Below, piece after piece: positions 11,754-23,005 of a stretch of 64,000 nt of DNA (position 1 is its first letter; each line of letters opens with the position of its first letter). A program made the position numbers and the translations under genes. The notes beneath the pieces are model-generated. The model was not told where the DNA came from and searched no databases. It worked only from the letters and a program-made list of their open reading frames with translations. Origin of the DNA: Leptodontidium sp. MPI-SDFR-AT-0119 (lineage: Eukaryota; Ascomycota; Leotiomycetes; Helotiales; Leptodontidiaceae); the NCBI GenBank assembly GCA_020726505.1, contig JAHLEZ010000024.1, positions 496,001 through 560,000 of the forward strand. The letters are read 5' to 3'.

Positions 11754-12733
11754 ATCTGTCTCAGAATGAGGTCCGTTAAACGTTCCAGAATAAATACGTA
11801 TCCTGCTGCGGAATTCTTTTATAACTTGCCAGAGTATACTCTCCGTAACTACACCTCAATCACGGTCGTCTCCTTAGAAAACACCATGTACGACTTCTTT
11901 GAAAGCCCCGAATCGAGGCCAGCATCCTGCTAATGATATCTCCGCAGCAAAAACTTAACAGGAGTCGCGCAGTTTCTCCTCCCAGATGAGGTTTCTAATT
12001 CTGATCAAGTCTATCAGAGCTCGGTTGCAATGCTGGTCAGGATTGCCTCCATATACGATATCCAGCGGCGGAGGCGGCCTGAATATCCGAAGCGCAATCG
12101 TCCGAAGTCTGTTGCTACGTCTTAATCCTAAATTTCAGCGGAGTGTGCAATGCAAGGGAATGATGTCTGAGCTGGAAATCCCAGTTCGTTTGCTACTAGT
12201 CCAGAAGCCATTACTGTGTCTGAACTTGCCGTATCATCTCAGCAGTGTCTCGTGTGGTTCGCAACGTAGAATATTCGGGATACCGAAAAGTGCTGATATT
12301 ATCGAACTCGTGTTCATTAGCGAGTGAAAATTTTCCATAGGTAAATTCGTGACCAAGTATATCTGCAGTAACTGCTTAGCCGCACTCGGTATGGCAATTA
12401 TTGCAAAGAAAAATATAGGGATACTTGTACGCAGCTTTGTCAAGAATGATTTAAGCCCATTTGTCGCAAAGGAAGCGAATAGTCAAGGAGTTCGACTCTC
12501 TCCGGAGGTGGTAATCCGTCATAGTTGCAATTGTTTAAATAGATCGCGTGGTTACGTAGAGAGATGGTATGATTATATAGACAGATAGTGTAGATACTTA
12601 GGCAGAGAGTGTGGTTTCTGGAGGCGAATTTGCTAAGAACAGTGACCTTGACAAAATAGCATCATATAGGCAAGATGTACTCACGAGTATCTGTTCTGAA
12701 GGCAACCTTTTGTCTTTAGAACTCTATATCGTG
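11754..12733. other. Intergenic, possible gene relic
   Basis: Mixed-composition sequence. Short plus-strand frames around 11880-12130 look weakly coding (for example ENTMYDFFESPESRPASC followed by stops), but no domain is recognisable and frames change. It may be the remains of a degraded gene. Confidence 0.3.
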
Positions 12734-12995
12734 TGTTGATTTATAATCGGTGCCTCTAGTTGTTTCTAGTACCTTCACTTAGTTAGTCACATGACTAAAG
12801 AACTCTAGAAACCTCTAGTAACTATTTTAGCTTTATAATAGCTTTATACTAAAGCCCGGAAGGTTCTAAGAGCCTAGAAATCGTGTAATGAAAGAGCCTT
12901 AAGCTCTCGAGTAGTCGTAACTCAAGCAATTCAAGAATCGTTCTTTATCACGTGTTATTTGTTTACTTCCTCACTCGATATTCGCCTATTCCACA
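12734..12995. repeat. Solo LTR (262 bp) with 5-bp target duplication
   Basis: Begins TGTTGATT, ends TTCCACA, and is flanked by TCGTG on both sides (12729-12733 and 12996-13000). TG...CA ends with a perfect 5-bp direct repeat and no internal retrotransposon sequence identify a solo LTR left by LTR-LTR recombination. Its sequence is unrelated to the copia LTRs at the window's two large elements. Confidence 0.85.
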
Positions 12996-13099
12996 TCGTG
13001 TAACAAGAATTGGAGAAACAAGTAGAAGAGCACCTTGTGAACAGGTCAATGCCATCTTCTTCCCTAGGTAATTAGTCGGCAGCTAGTCGTATTAAGAAA

Positions 13100-13330
13100 T
13101 GCCCAGAATAGCGCTTCCATGGCTGGCAAATCAAGTCCAACGCTCCAGGTGTCCGGCCGTTTTTGGTATTGTTAGAGTTGAAATCGTCGTTCTTTATAAC
13201 ACTCCAGCCATATCACTGGTCTTAGGACGACAACCACGGATTACAAGTTTAGAAGATCGGAAGGTAGCGACCACGAGCTGGGGAATACTGAGTTCAACAC
13301 CACAGAAGATAGCTTCTACAGAAGTGCTAA
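13100..13330 (-). pseudogene. Possible ankyrin-repeat relic
   Basis: On the minus strand a short frame reads FNSNNTKNGRTPGALDLICQ, which has the NxxGRTPL-type core of an ankyrin repeat preceded by a YGW segment. Stops and frame changes follow directly. It may be a fragment of the NACHT/ankyrin families common in Pezizomycotina. Evidence is one repeat only. Confidence 0.3.
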
Positions 13331-13456
13331 GGACAGCACTGAGGATAAGGTTACCAGTTATGTGATTAGAATAGTAGTTTATCTCGTCCCGTAGCCCTTG
13401 GGAGGTTGCGTGAGCCGCTGCGTGACCACGCCCAGACGTTGAAAGGATTCAAGTAA

Positions 13457-15048
13457 TCAACCCACCCTCACCGCGGCGCTCAGTTCACCCCATTTCTCTA
13501 CCGTCTCCCACATCACGTCGACGCCCCACATGTACAACTGCCACTGCTGGTCGCGCCACTTGTCCCCCGTGTCCGCTTCGCCAGCCCCTTGCTTGCGTCT
13601 GGCTTCTCGTATGGCCAAGTCTCTCTTCTCTTGCTCGGGACCATCTGGAAGGTGCAAGCTTTTCCCCGTGCCCGACGCACTCGCCGCAATCTTCTCCGCT
13701 CGCTCTTTCCTGACCGCCTCGAATACGCTGAGGGCAAGTCGGACGTCCGACGTACACGTAAGAGCAGCCGCCAGTACCGCAGCATCCTCGATGCCGTTTG
13801 CCGCCCCTTGGGCGACGTATGGAAGCATCGGGTGACAGGCATCACCGATGAGCGCAACACTACCCTGAACCCATGTAGGTAACGGCGAGTACGCGTTGAG
13901 CGCCCACTCCATGATTTCCGCCTCGCCCTCCTCACTCTCTTTCGCTTCCCCGGCGTAGCTCAGCCACTTTCTTATCGCGGGAGACCAGCTGCGGTAAAAG
14001 TTCATCATCTCTCTCCGGTCGCCGGTCGTGGTCCAAACATCCTCTACGGTATTAGTAGTCATCTTGGCCGGGTGAATGAGCACCATATTGTACAGCTTCT
14101 TCTTTCTCAGTGGGTAAGCCATGATGTGCCCTCCGGGTCCCATGTAGCGCATCGCCACGTCGGCTTCTAGCATGGCCAGCAATTCTGGATCATGCTGGAT
14201 CTTTTCCCGAGGGATGAGCAGCCTGTACGCTGCATCTCCTGTCGGAAGAGGCCGGTCTTCGTCCGCATAGCCACCCGCCAGGGCCATCTGCTTCCTACAG
14301 GCAGACCGTATGCCGTCGGCAGCTACGACCATGTCGCCTGTAAACCAAGCTCTCTCATTTGTCTTGCCAACTCTGGTTTTCACCTTCGGGGCGAAGCTTG
14401 AGTCGACTGCTATTACGCTGTGATGTGTCAGACTATGTGACACTCCAACTGGCAGCTTCAGAGATGGAAAGCTCCTTCTATGGCCAACACGTGGCCCCTA
14501 ATCGCGGATTCATGGTCCAAAGGGGGGTACCTACGTGTGCGATGTGAGGATACGACATCCATTCTCCCGCACGGCCTTGAGGAGTATGCGATACAGATCT
14601 CCTCGGTGTATGACTCCCATCGGCGCCCCGTACGTACGCCCGATGGAGGGCATCATCGGTGAGTGGTTGAGCTCTTCGTCGCTATCATAGCGCCTGCATA
14701 GCCAAGTCAGCTTCCAACGTGGCCAGACATATGAGGCACGCTGGCGTAGCGTTGGTGCACCTAGAAGGCTCACCTGATACTAACTCCTGAGAGAACAGAA
14801 GTGTGCTCCATCACTTCAGTTAAAACGCCAAGCCTGTGAAGAATGCGAGTGGCATTTGGAGCCAGCTGTATTCCGGCCCCGATTTCGGCCAGCTCGGACG
14901 CCCTCTCCAGTATGGTAACAGAGTGGCCAGTTTGAGAGAGTGCCAGACCGGCCGAGAGTCCCGCAATGCCTGCGCCAACGATGATGATATCGAGAGACCT
15001 AACGGCCTGGCGATGCGAGTAGGGATAGTCATCTCGAAGGTCTTCCAT
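13457..15048 (-). CDS. FAD-dependent monooxygenase, salicylate hydroxylase-like
   Basis: Three exons, 15048-14774, 14693-14535 and 14417-13457, join in frame to 464 residues; introns are 80 and 117 nt with GT-AG borders. All class A flavoprotein hydroxylase motifs are present: GAGIAG (residues 25-30, dinucleotide fold), AADGIRS (DG motif, 179-180) and LIGDACHP (GD motif, 336-337, FAD ribityl binding). No membrane anchor is seen, so the enzyme is likely cytosolic. This family hydroxylates phenolic acids, and several members remove the carboxyl group in the process. Next to a UbiA prenyltransferase and with no PKS nearby, oxidative decarboxylation of a prenylated 4-hydroxybenzoate to a prenyl hydroquinone is an attractive but unproven role. 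It is the outermost gene on the left side of the cluster. Confidence 0.9.
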
Positions 15049-15990
15049 TGCAGATTACTATATAATAACAGGCTAGATGATCTATTCGCTTCCCTGGGCC
15101 GAGTAGATGTATGCGTAAGATGAGAAGTGCAATCGTCAACGACTGTGAATTAAGCGAAGGATGGACTGGAGTAGCTATACTGCTAGTCGGATTTCATCTT
15201 CACGACTTGATGGCACCGCATTAGGCAGCGGCTTATTAGTGATGCTGCGTCCCTTGCATCCAGCTCAGTAGTGAGAGAGGAATACGCCCAGCCCCCCACC
15301 CTGGAAGGGCGTAGCCGACTAGGGTGATCTCAGAAATTGAACGTGTCCTCAAAGTATACCCTTATAGAGCGGAGCGGAGAACCCGCATCATGAAGGGGCC
15401 CTTGATAGGACAGAAAGAAACCTAGATGTCAGCCACCACGACGTGACTCGTATAACACTATAGGTAGCCCACAATATACCTTGATTCACATCGCGTGCTA
15501 ATGCAACGAGGGCCATTGAAAAGTGGCAAAGGTGGGCACAGGTAAGCACTATTACGATACGAGGATGCTTTTCCACTCCAAACTGATCGCCAGGGCGCTA
15601 CGCCGCCGGGACGGAAGTGAGCTTCAACCAACTCGAGTCTAGAAGTAGGATACGGCCTACTCACTGGGTCAGGAAAGTCGAGATCGAATTCCTATGAGAG
15701 TCCGATCGAGACATTGAAGTTACAGCGACTACGTATAGACACTTGAAGGTGGTGAAATCAGACTGTATTAGGCTATCGTATCCAGAAGAGTAGACATCTA
15801 CCCATCTTTCTACTTTGCGCAACGCATCGCGGCTACATTTTGCACACAACTCTATATACTTACGGCTACAAACGTTTGATTTGGAGACTACGAGGTGGCC
15901 GAATGCGACGAGACACTCGCTTCTACTTCGAGGCCGCCAAAGCATCTGACTAGGTTAGAGGCCGGAAAGTAGAGGAGTTCTGGACTGAGT
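15049..15990. other. Intergenic between FAD monooxygenase and P450-1
   Basis: This region contains the promoter of the FAD monooxygenase and the 3' flank of P450-1. Short ORFs here are in non-conserved frames and no domain was recognised. Confidence 0.5.
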
Positions 15991-17900
15991 TCATCGAGAC
16001 TTTCTCAGCCGGATGCTCATCTCTCGGTCGGGAGACATGGCAATGAACCCGGCAAACCTCTTGTCGTCCTGTGCCGGTCTGTCGGACCTAGACCCGTCGA
16101 GGTTTTTCCACTCGACGAACTCGATGTCAAACTTGGTGATCATGACGGCTATTGCCAACAAAATCTCTTGTTTCGCAAAGTGGCGTCCGGGGCACATCAC
16201 ATAGCCACCGCCTGTGTGGAACAGCGTCAGCAATCGTCAGTCAGTCACTCGACCAGCTCCTGGTTCCTGCAGGCCAACGTGCGCCGGAGTTGGGGCTCTT
16301 TATGCGAGGGAAGGCCAACGTACCGTAAGGGAAGAAGGAGCTTGGCCGACCCTTCATCGAAAACTGCGGATGCGTGGTGACCTTCCCGGTAGCTTCGTCC
16401 GTCTTTTCCACGTACTTGACATGTCGCCACGCCCAGAACTCGGATGCAGGGTGTCCCTCGGCCCCCCAGACAGCTTCCTCAAAGTGTGCAATCTGCGAGC
16501 ACGTCTGAATCAACGAACCCTTTTCGAGATGATACCCGTCGATCTCGATGGGCTCCATTGCCTCGCGGGTGACGTTAAAGGACACGTGCATGCGCATGAT
16601 CTCAACATAAAACGACTGCATAAGGGGCATGCTGATGAGCCTTTGCGCGTCTAGGTGGCGCGTCCCGGTATCTGGATCGGTCACGTAAGTCTGCAGCACC
16701 TCGTTCCGCGCCGCCTGCAGAAGAGACGGGTCTCTGATCAGCTCATACATCGCCCATGCTGTGATAGGCACCGTGTTTCCGTTGAGTCTGCGCAGAAGAG
16801 TCAGCTCATCAGGTAGGAGTCCCAGGGGAAACGAAAAGAGAAAGAAAAAGCAGAGTGTGCTCACCCGAACAGTGAAGCCAATGTGTGTCCTGCGGCAGCT
16901 TGGTCGGAAAACCCGCCTTCCCGAAGCCACTTTGCAGTCTCGCGAGACAGTCGCGACCCGAAATGCGGCTCCCAAGCTGAGTCGGCGTCCGCGCCGTCCC
17001 AGTCAAAGTTCTCCCAGGCCGAGTCGATGTGATTTCGTGTCATCTTGTGCAGTCGGTCCTTGATTCTGACAGAAGAGCGCTGCATGAAGTTCGGCAGGCC
17101 CCAGACCAGAGTACCCGCAACATCGTCAAACTCCCAATAGCATTCGAGGAAGCCGGGGTTGAGATCGATAATCTGCGAGCCAAACAGTGAGATGATGGCG
17201 CTCTCCGCCATCGCAGTCTTGAGAAGGCCAAACAAGCCAACCGTAGTCCACTCCGCTGTCGTCTGCCTATCGAGCCGCTGCGAGAATAACTTCTGGAACG
17301 ACTGGGCCAGGGCATCGGAGTACGTTCGGTTGGTCAGGTACTCTGCATACACGTGGTCGTGTCCCAGCCAGTACCGCTGGTCCTCGCGAGTGTTCTCCGT
17401 CCCCGGAGCCGGAGTCTTTAGCCTTCCGGACCTGTCGCTGGCGAACTTGTGAATTTCCTCCTTGGTCATCCCCCAGTGCTTGTCCATCAGGGTCAGTTGG
17501 AGGAAGTTCCCATTCAGTATATGGGGCGAACCGAAGACCCGTTGTACATTCTTCGGGCCCGTGACTATGTACGCGGTCCGCAAGCCGACGTGGAACGCGA
17601 CGATGTTGCCCTTTGTTGCCTCCAAAGTTGTGCTGCAACGGTGTCTCGTTAGTATCAAGTAGGTAGTCTGAGTGGGCGAGGGCATCTATCTTACGTCACC
17701 CGATCCATGAACCTGCCGGCGTCGGTCAAGTACTGGATCGTGTTGGAAACATAGGGAATGGTGTCCTTGAGACGAGGGGGGTACCGCTTCGCGTTGGGCG
17801 ACCGCAGGAGGGAGGCCAGGAACGCACCGAACACGCCGACGACGAGAAGTACTCTCACGTGGCCGACAAAGTAGTCGAAAATTGAGTGGATCGAAGCCAT
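15991..17900 (-). CDS. Cytochrome P450 (P450-1), CYP7/CYP8-like fold class
   Basis: Four exons, 17900-17695, 17632-16865, 16787-16324 and 16211-15991, join in frame to 552 residues; introns are 62, 77 and 112 nt. A membrane anchor lies at about residues 8-32. The I-helix reads LNGNTVPITAWAMYEL in place of the usual AGxDTT, a pattern shared with CYP7/CYP8-like enzymes. The ExxR motif is in YVEIMRMH, and the heme loop is PYGGGYVMCPGRHFAKQ with ligand Cys486. It is therefore of a different family from P450-2 and P450-3 in the same cluster. It should be an ER-bound oxygenase. Its substrate is presumably the prenylated ring or a late intermediate; that is inference from position only. Confidence 0.92.
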
Positions 17901-19260
17901 GGTGGTGCAATCGCTAGAACAAACGATGAAAAAGTCGAATAGTAACGCGTTGACAAATCTATATAATGCGCAAGGTTAAGATGATCTGAGTTGGATAATC
18001 GCATATTGGCTCTCCGGGCGTTACGTTGTAAAGGGGCCTCGAGAAGTTCATCATTGAAGGCTTAAGCGATCGAGCACGCTTTCTAGAAAAGAGGCAAACG
18101 CCCGGATGGCCTATCTCATAGTGCCTATGCCACGTCTTTTTTTTCTCGTTAATACAAGGCCGCCGTATTATTATTCTGCATATGAGAAATTAGTTCGTCT
18201 TAGTTGTGGGTATGTTTTCTTATACCACGGAAACGAAGTGCACTAATAAGAAAGTGACTGGAGTAAGCAGGTGGTAAGAAAGACACAGGGTAGACGCCTA
18301 CGCGCTCCAATGACACTTTGTCCCTATCCTAATTGGGCCTAAGAGCAACAGCACGCGTCACAGATTAAGCCTAATGCGGCCCGACCCGCGATGGCTGTGT
18401 GGTCCTTTTCACGTGCCTGTCACAATGGGTGTCCCTTGCCTACGCTCAGACAACGTGTCAGCACAGCCCAGCCCCGTCTACTTGGTACCTCCCCCCCATA
18501 AGAACAACCCCTGTCTTCGTTCTAGCTTCTAGACGAACTGGCTTACCCATGTCCATTGGCTGGCTGCCTTTAGCCGTGGAAGACTGCACATCAGATATTC
18601 CATTAATCAAAGTGATAAGAAATCCCCACTGACTCCCCTAGGGCTCTAGGCTCCCAGGTTTCTTTGACATCAATGAGATGCTTGCAAGGGTGATCAGTCG
18701 GGGCTGCTAGGATGTGTTCCGGGCGGCTATGGTGTCAAAACCCATCCGGAGCAAGCTGCATGACATAGACGGGGTACACCCCAATTGGATTAGCATCGAA
18801 AAGTACAGGACATGGGCGTATCGTTGTCTGCCTGGTGGCACTTCTGGCACCCCTCCTATCCCCTGGCGAAAATGGTGGGGGGATCCTACGGGCAGCACCG
18901 CATCAGCCGCGTAGAGGCAATATTTTTCAAGACGCACGAGGAAGGAAGAACCGGCATTATGCCGCCGCATTCAATGGCTGTTTCGAGACCTTAGCCCGGG
19001 GGTGGATACCGCCCAGAGAACCCGGATATTGCAGCGGCAGTTCCTATGTGATTTGCACCGAAACGGTTTCTCGAGAGCTGGCGGTTTTGCGACTTTGGGA
19101 CGATTTATAGTGAAATGGTGAGTTCATTAGACAATAACAACACAAAGACGGAGTACGCGTGTTGGTTTCTCTACGATGGCATTATAGAAACAGGAGACAG
19201 TTCAATGCGGGGCCATCTTAAGATCCAAAACAGCGTGATATAATTGTCTGCAATCTAACT
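17901..19260. other. Intergenic between P450-1 and the FAD oxidase gene
   Basis: A 1.36-kb stretch with the P450-1 promoter and the downstream flank of the oxidase. Several short ORFs on both strands (18399-19110) lack any recognisable motif and overlap each other. No RNA gene was recognised. Confidence 0.45.
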
Positions 19261-21157
19261 CTAGAGCTTGGAAAGCAAGAAGCCATCGTTCTGGAGGGTT
19301 TGGAAGATCTGCTCCGTATCGTACTTCTGAGAAATCTGCACCAACTTGGCCACGTTCTCGACCCCATACGATGCAAGAGGGTTCTGGTCTCGCGAGGCGT
19401 CGTTCATATACTGGAACGGCAGGTACACACCGCGCTCTTGTCCAAGCTTCTTCCACTGGTCCGTGAACTTGATCGACACTGAGCGCACGAGGTCGTCATC
19501 CTCTTCGTTTTCCCAGTCTATCAACGTCGTCCACCCTGTAGAAGTTAGCCTCCGGTTGCTGCTGAGCGCTTTCCGGTGTGAAGTGGACATGTATACTGAC
19601 ATTGCTGGTTTCCTAGTTCGATACCCAAGGGATTGCCACCCTTGTCGATCCCTTGTCGAATCAGGCCGTCGCCAATGTGCTGGAGGGCAAAAGTTTGGTT
19701 CGCGCCTGTTTCGTTGTGAATGGCCATTGCTCGCTCCCTCCAGAATGTGTACATCTCCTTGGTGAACTCTGTATCGATTCGCGAGCTGGCACCTCTGTAG
19801 TCATGACTGGAGATGCGAGTGGTCAGTGGATGAAGATTTAGCTCTATACGCGTGGCTGGTCCTTACCGGGCGGTGGTACTCGGGTAAGATGCACTCAAGA
19901 TGTTGTACACGGAAGAGAATGTAGTGTTGATGGCGGGAACTACAACTTGCAGCGGCTGCAGATGGTCGAAAGGAGCAAAGGCCTTGGGCGAATCGGCGGG
20001 CTCAGAGTACACCAAGCCGACGGTAATATAGTCCAGGCTGATGTCGAAAGCCACGCTCGCTTTAGTGTCAGATGCACCGTCCTTCTGCCACTGGTCAAAG
20101 GCCTCCAGGAGCTCGAATGCTTGGTCCGTCGAGTATATCTGTACTTTACCCCAGATCTCAAGCACCGGTATGGTGTACAGATCGAACCGAGTGACCACAC
20201 CAAAGTTGGGACCGCCACCCTTCAATGCCCAAAAGAGATCGGCATTCTGGCCGGAGGAGGCGTTGGCGATTGTTCCATTCGATAGAACAACCTACATAGA
20301 GGTATGAGTCAGTAACGGCCTGAGACCGTGGCGAGTTCTCAGTTGATAGTTGACACGCACCTCGAAGTTCTTCGCATTGTCCACGGCGAGGCCAAACTGT
20401 CCCGAGGTGTAGAAATAACCACCTACACATAGTTAGACGAGTGAGGTACACGTTAGTCGGTGTTACGAACCACCTAGGAGCAGTCCCCCTATTCCGACTT
20501 GTCCAAGCCGTCCTCCCTGGACGGAAACGCCCTGGGCATTGAGCGTCGTCATGGCATCTCCCCAGCGCCCTCCAGGGCCTAGACTGGCCACTTTGGCATC
20601 GCTGGACAAAGAAATGGAGTTCAGGCGTTGCAGGTCCAAGAGGATGCCCTCACTCCCGATGCTAGACCAACCCGGATTGGGTGAGTGACCGCCGCTTCTA
20701 ACGGCAAATTTGACGTGGAAGTAGGTGATGATTTTCATGGAGGTTGACACATCGTTTGCGTCTCTGGGCTGGATGATGCAGGACGGGTAGGAATAGCATG
20801 TTTCGGACCTGCTCTGCATTAAAAGACCTGTCTACGCAAGTCATGGGATGCAACCTACCAGTTTTCATCCACGACCGTCTGATTAAGGGGCGTCGTGTCT
20901 ACCTGTGCTGCTCCAAGAGACTCTTGCGCCGTCTGGCAGGCGACCGTCAGGGCTTCGACCGAGTTCGAGATATTGGCAGATTTGTCCCCCAGAGTCCGGA
21001 CTGCAAGCTCGGACAGACCAATACTTTTGCCAAAAACTGCAAAGGCAGCGTTCGTTCTAGCCAAAATCTGCCCATCGTTGGCGCGGGTGGAGGTAGAAAG
21101 CGCGAGAATGCAAGGCGCAAAAAGCGACCCGGCGAGATAGTAACGGAGCGGCTGCAT
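19261..21157 (-). CDS. BBE-like FAD-linked oxidoreductase, secreted or luminal
   Basis: Six exons, 21157-20859, 20808-20471, 20422-20361, 20291-19867, 19794-19601 and 19535-19261, join to 530 residues; introns are 48-72 nt. Exon 2 could end 3 nt earlier with another donor, which would drop one Gly. Residues 1-26 form a signal peptide. The PCMH-type FAD domain contains [12 protein letters not shown], with His141 in the position that binds FAD covalently, and a GGLLLGGGYF strand. The Cys used for a second flavin bond in bicovalent berberine-bridge enzymes is absent, so attachment through His alone is expected. The C-terminal end has the WTTLIDW segment typical of fungal members. Such enzymes oxidise alcohols or phenols with O2. 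A FAD oxidase of this kind also occurs in epoxyquinol clusters such as yanuthone. It is divergently transcribed from the SDR. Confidence 0.9.
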
Positions 21158-21540
21158 TATAACGTCTTGTTAGAGTCCACAAGCAATACGCCAGAAGATT
21201 GATCGGCCGAATTTACTTTGACACTGAAGTTTGGTCATCATCTCCCTTTCCGTTCGAGGCCTGCAGACATATATTCGGATAACGCAAGGGGGGAGGGGCA
21301 CATTCGCTTAGCAAGAGCAGGGTATATATACAACACGCCCCTGTCGATACCCTTTCCTGCTAGTAAGCAGGCCGCCGTCATAATTAGCTTCCGAAAGGAG
21401 ACAAGAGCTAGCGCCCGCCTGTTGGTTCCGAGACATTCCTTCGTTCTTGTTTATGTCAGTGATCCTCACGAATCGTTCCCCTCCTACCGTACAACTCACC
21501 TCTTCTTTCACCATCAGGATCCTTGACGCAGCGAGTCATC
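21158..21540. promoter_or_regulatory. Shared divergent promoter of oxidase and SDR genes
   Basis: The 383 bp between the start codons of the minus-strand oxidase (21157) and the plus-strand SDR (21541). A TATATATA run at 21323-21330 could serve as a TATA element. Such short divergent spacers usually couple expression of both genes in fungal clusters. No regulator site can be named. Confidence 0.55.
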
Positions 21541-22647
21541 ATGGCAGCCGACCAGCAGTTCGGCATTACACCCGAGAAGCAGGCGAGCCTGCCGCGCTTC
21601 TTCTACAATCAGCTTACTGTTACACCCGCCGAGGTGCGCGATGTGAACCTCAAAGGAAAGACAGCTATCGTGACGGGTGCGAACTCGGGCGTTGGCTTTG
21701 AGTGCAGCCGTCAGCTGCTGGATCTCGGACTGAGCAAGCTCATCCTCGCAGTTCGCAGCGAGGAGAAGGGCAAGATTGCTTTGGCCAAGCTATTGGAGGG
21801 CCGCACCCTTGCTGCCAACGCTGTCGAGATCTGGCTGATTGACTTTTCCGTCTACGACTCGGTCGTCTCGTTCGCAAAACGTGCCATGAGCCTCGACCGT
21901 CTTGATATTGTCATTCTCAGCGTCGGCATCTTCCCGGGAACGCGCACCTTCAATGAGCGCACCAAGCACGATGAGATCATTCAAGTCAACTACTTATCCA
22001 CCGCCCTTCTGGCAGTCCTGCTCCTTCCGGTCTGCAAGGCCAAGAAGAACAGTCAGCCGACTCGCGTCACCTTTGTGTCGTCTGAGGTGTCCGCTTGGAC
22101 GGGGTTCAAGGAGAAGGGGGAAGACCCCTTGTTGCCTGCCCTTGATAAGCCGGGCAAGATCGATCTGCTGGACCGGATGATGGTCTCGAAGCTGCTCGGT
22201 CAACTCTTCATCGCCAAACTTGCAAAGCTCGTGCCCCCGACGGTGGCTGTTATCAACTCAGCTTCGCCCGCAGGGCTGCACGACACCGGCTTCAGCAAGG
22301 ACCACGAACAGGGCGTGATTGGCGCTATCGGAAAGTCGGTCTTACGACGCATCTATTACACGTCTGCGGTCGGCTCCCGGACAGTGGTCGACGCCGCTGT
22401 CCATCATGGAGCGGAAAGCCATGGCCAGTTCTTCTCGTTCCAAAAGATGGTGCCGTAAGTCCTCCCCAAACACAACAATCATGGCCTTGCTCGCCCGCCG
22501 ATCGTTTGACTGACAACATGCTGCAGTATGGCTCCTATCGTCTACTCGTCGGAGGGCCAAGAGATCGGGGAACGTCTCTGGAAGGAAACCATGGCCGAGT
22601 TCTCGTTTGCACCAGTAGAGACAATTCTGAAGGAGATTAGCAATTGA
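21541..22647 (+). CDS. Short-chain dehydrogenase/reductase with altered active site
   Basis: Two exons, 21541-22454 and 22527-22647, give 344 residues; the 72-nt intron has GTAAGT and CTGCAG borders. ATG 21541 is the first ATG of the frame. The NAD(P) motif TGANSGVG is at residues 45-52 and the structural Asn is in QVNYLST (N150). The family's catalytic YxxxK reads RMMVSK: Lys217 is present but residue 213, where Tyr belongs, is Met. The usual NNAG element also reads LSVG (126-129). A Ser pair stands at 180-181. It is most like the fungal retinol-dehydrogenase-type SDRs found in secondary-metabolite clusters. The missing Tyr suggests non-redox or altered chemistry, or loss of function. The frame is otherwise intact. 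Confidence 0.9.
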
Positions 22648-23005
22648 CATGGATACATGTACGTGTTCGAGGAGGCCAAGATGCCTCTGGTTAATTTCAG
22701 GGCTCGCTACCTGAGTGTTACTGGGTGCTTTCGTTTATACAGTCACTATTGCAGAACTACATTTTATACCCATCATCTGTGCGTTTTTGTACGAAGAGGC
22801 CTATGGAGGACGGTAAGATATACACATCGGCTTAATCAATACTTGAAAGAACCCGCCGTGATGGCGATCGACCTCGCCTCGGTATGCCCGTGGTGCACGT
22901 TAGGGTCCCAAATATAACACGAATGCATCGGAACGAGCTTTTCATAACGCCTTTGATTCGTACTCGGCAGCTTGACCAAGGTGTTCTGTATATAGAGAGT
23001 TTTAG
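22648..23005. other. Convergent 3' flanks of SDR and cupin genes
   Basis: 358 bp between two convergent stop codons. No conserved frame was recognised, and it is presumably 3' UTR sequence of both genes. Confidence 0.5.

Noticed and set aside
11986..12588. Plus-strand ORFs of 113 and 79 residues
   Set aside because: No recognisable domain; frames change, and composition suggests chance ORFs or an old relic.
13485..13935. Alternative frames of 90-140 residues on both strands
   Set aside because: Shadows of the FAD monooxygenase last exon in GC-rich sequence.
18707..19110. Overlapping ORFs on both strands between P450-1 and the oxidase
   Set aside because: No motif, no splice structure and mutually overlapping; more likely chance ORFs in non-coding sequence.
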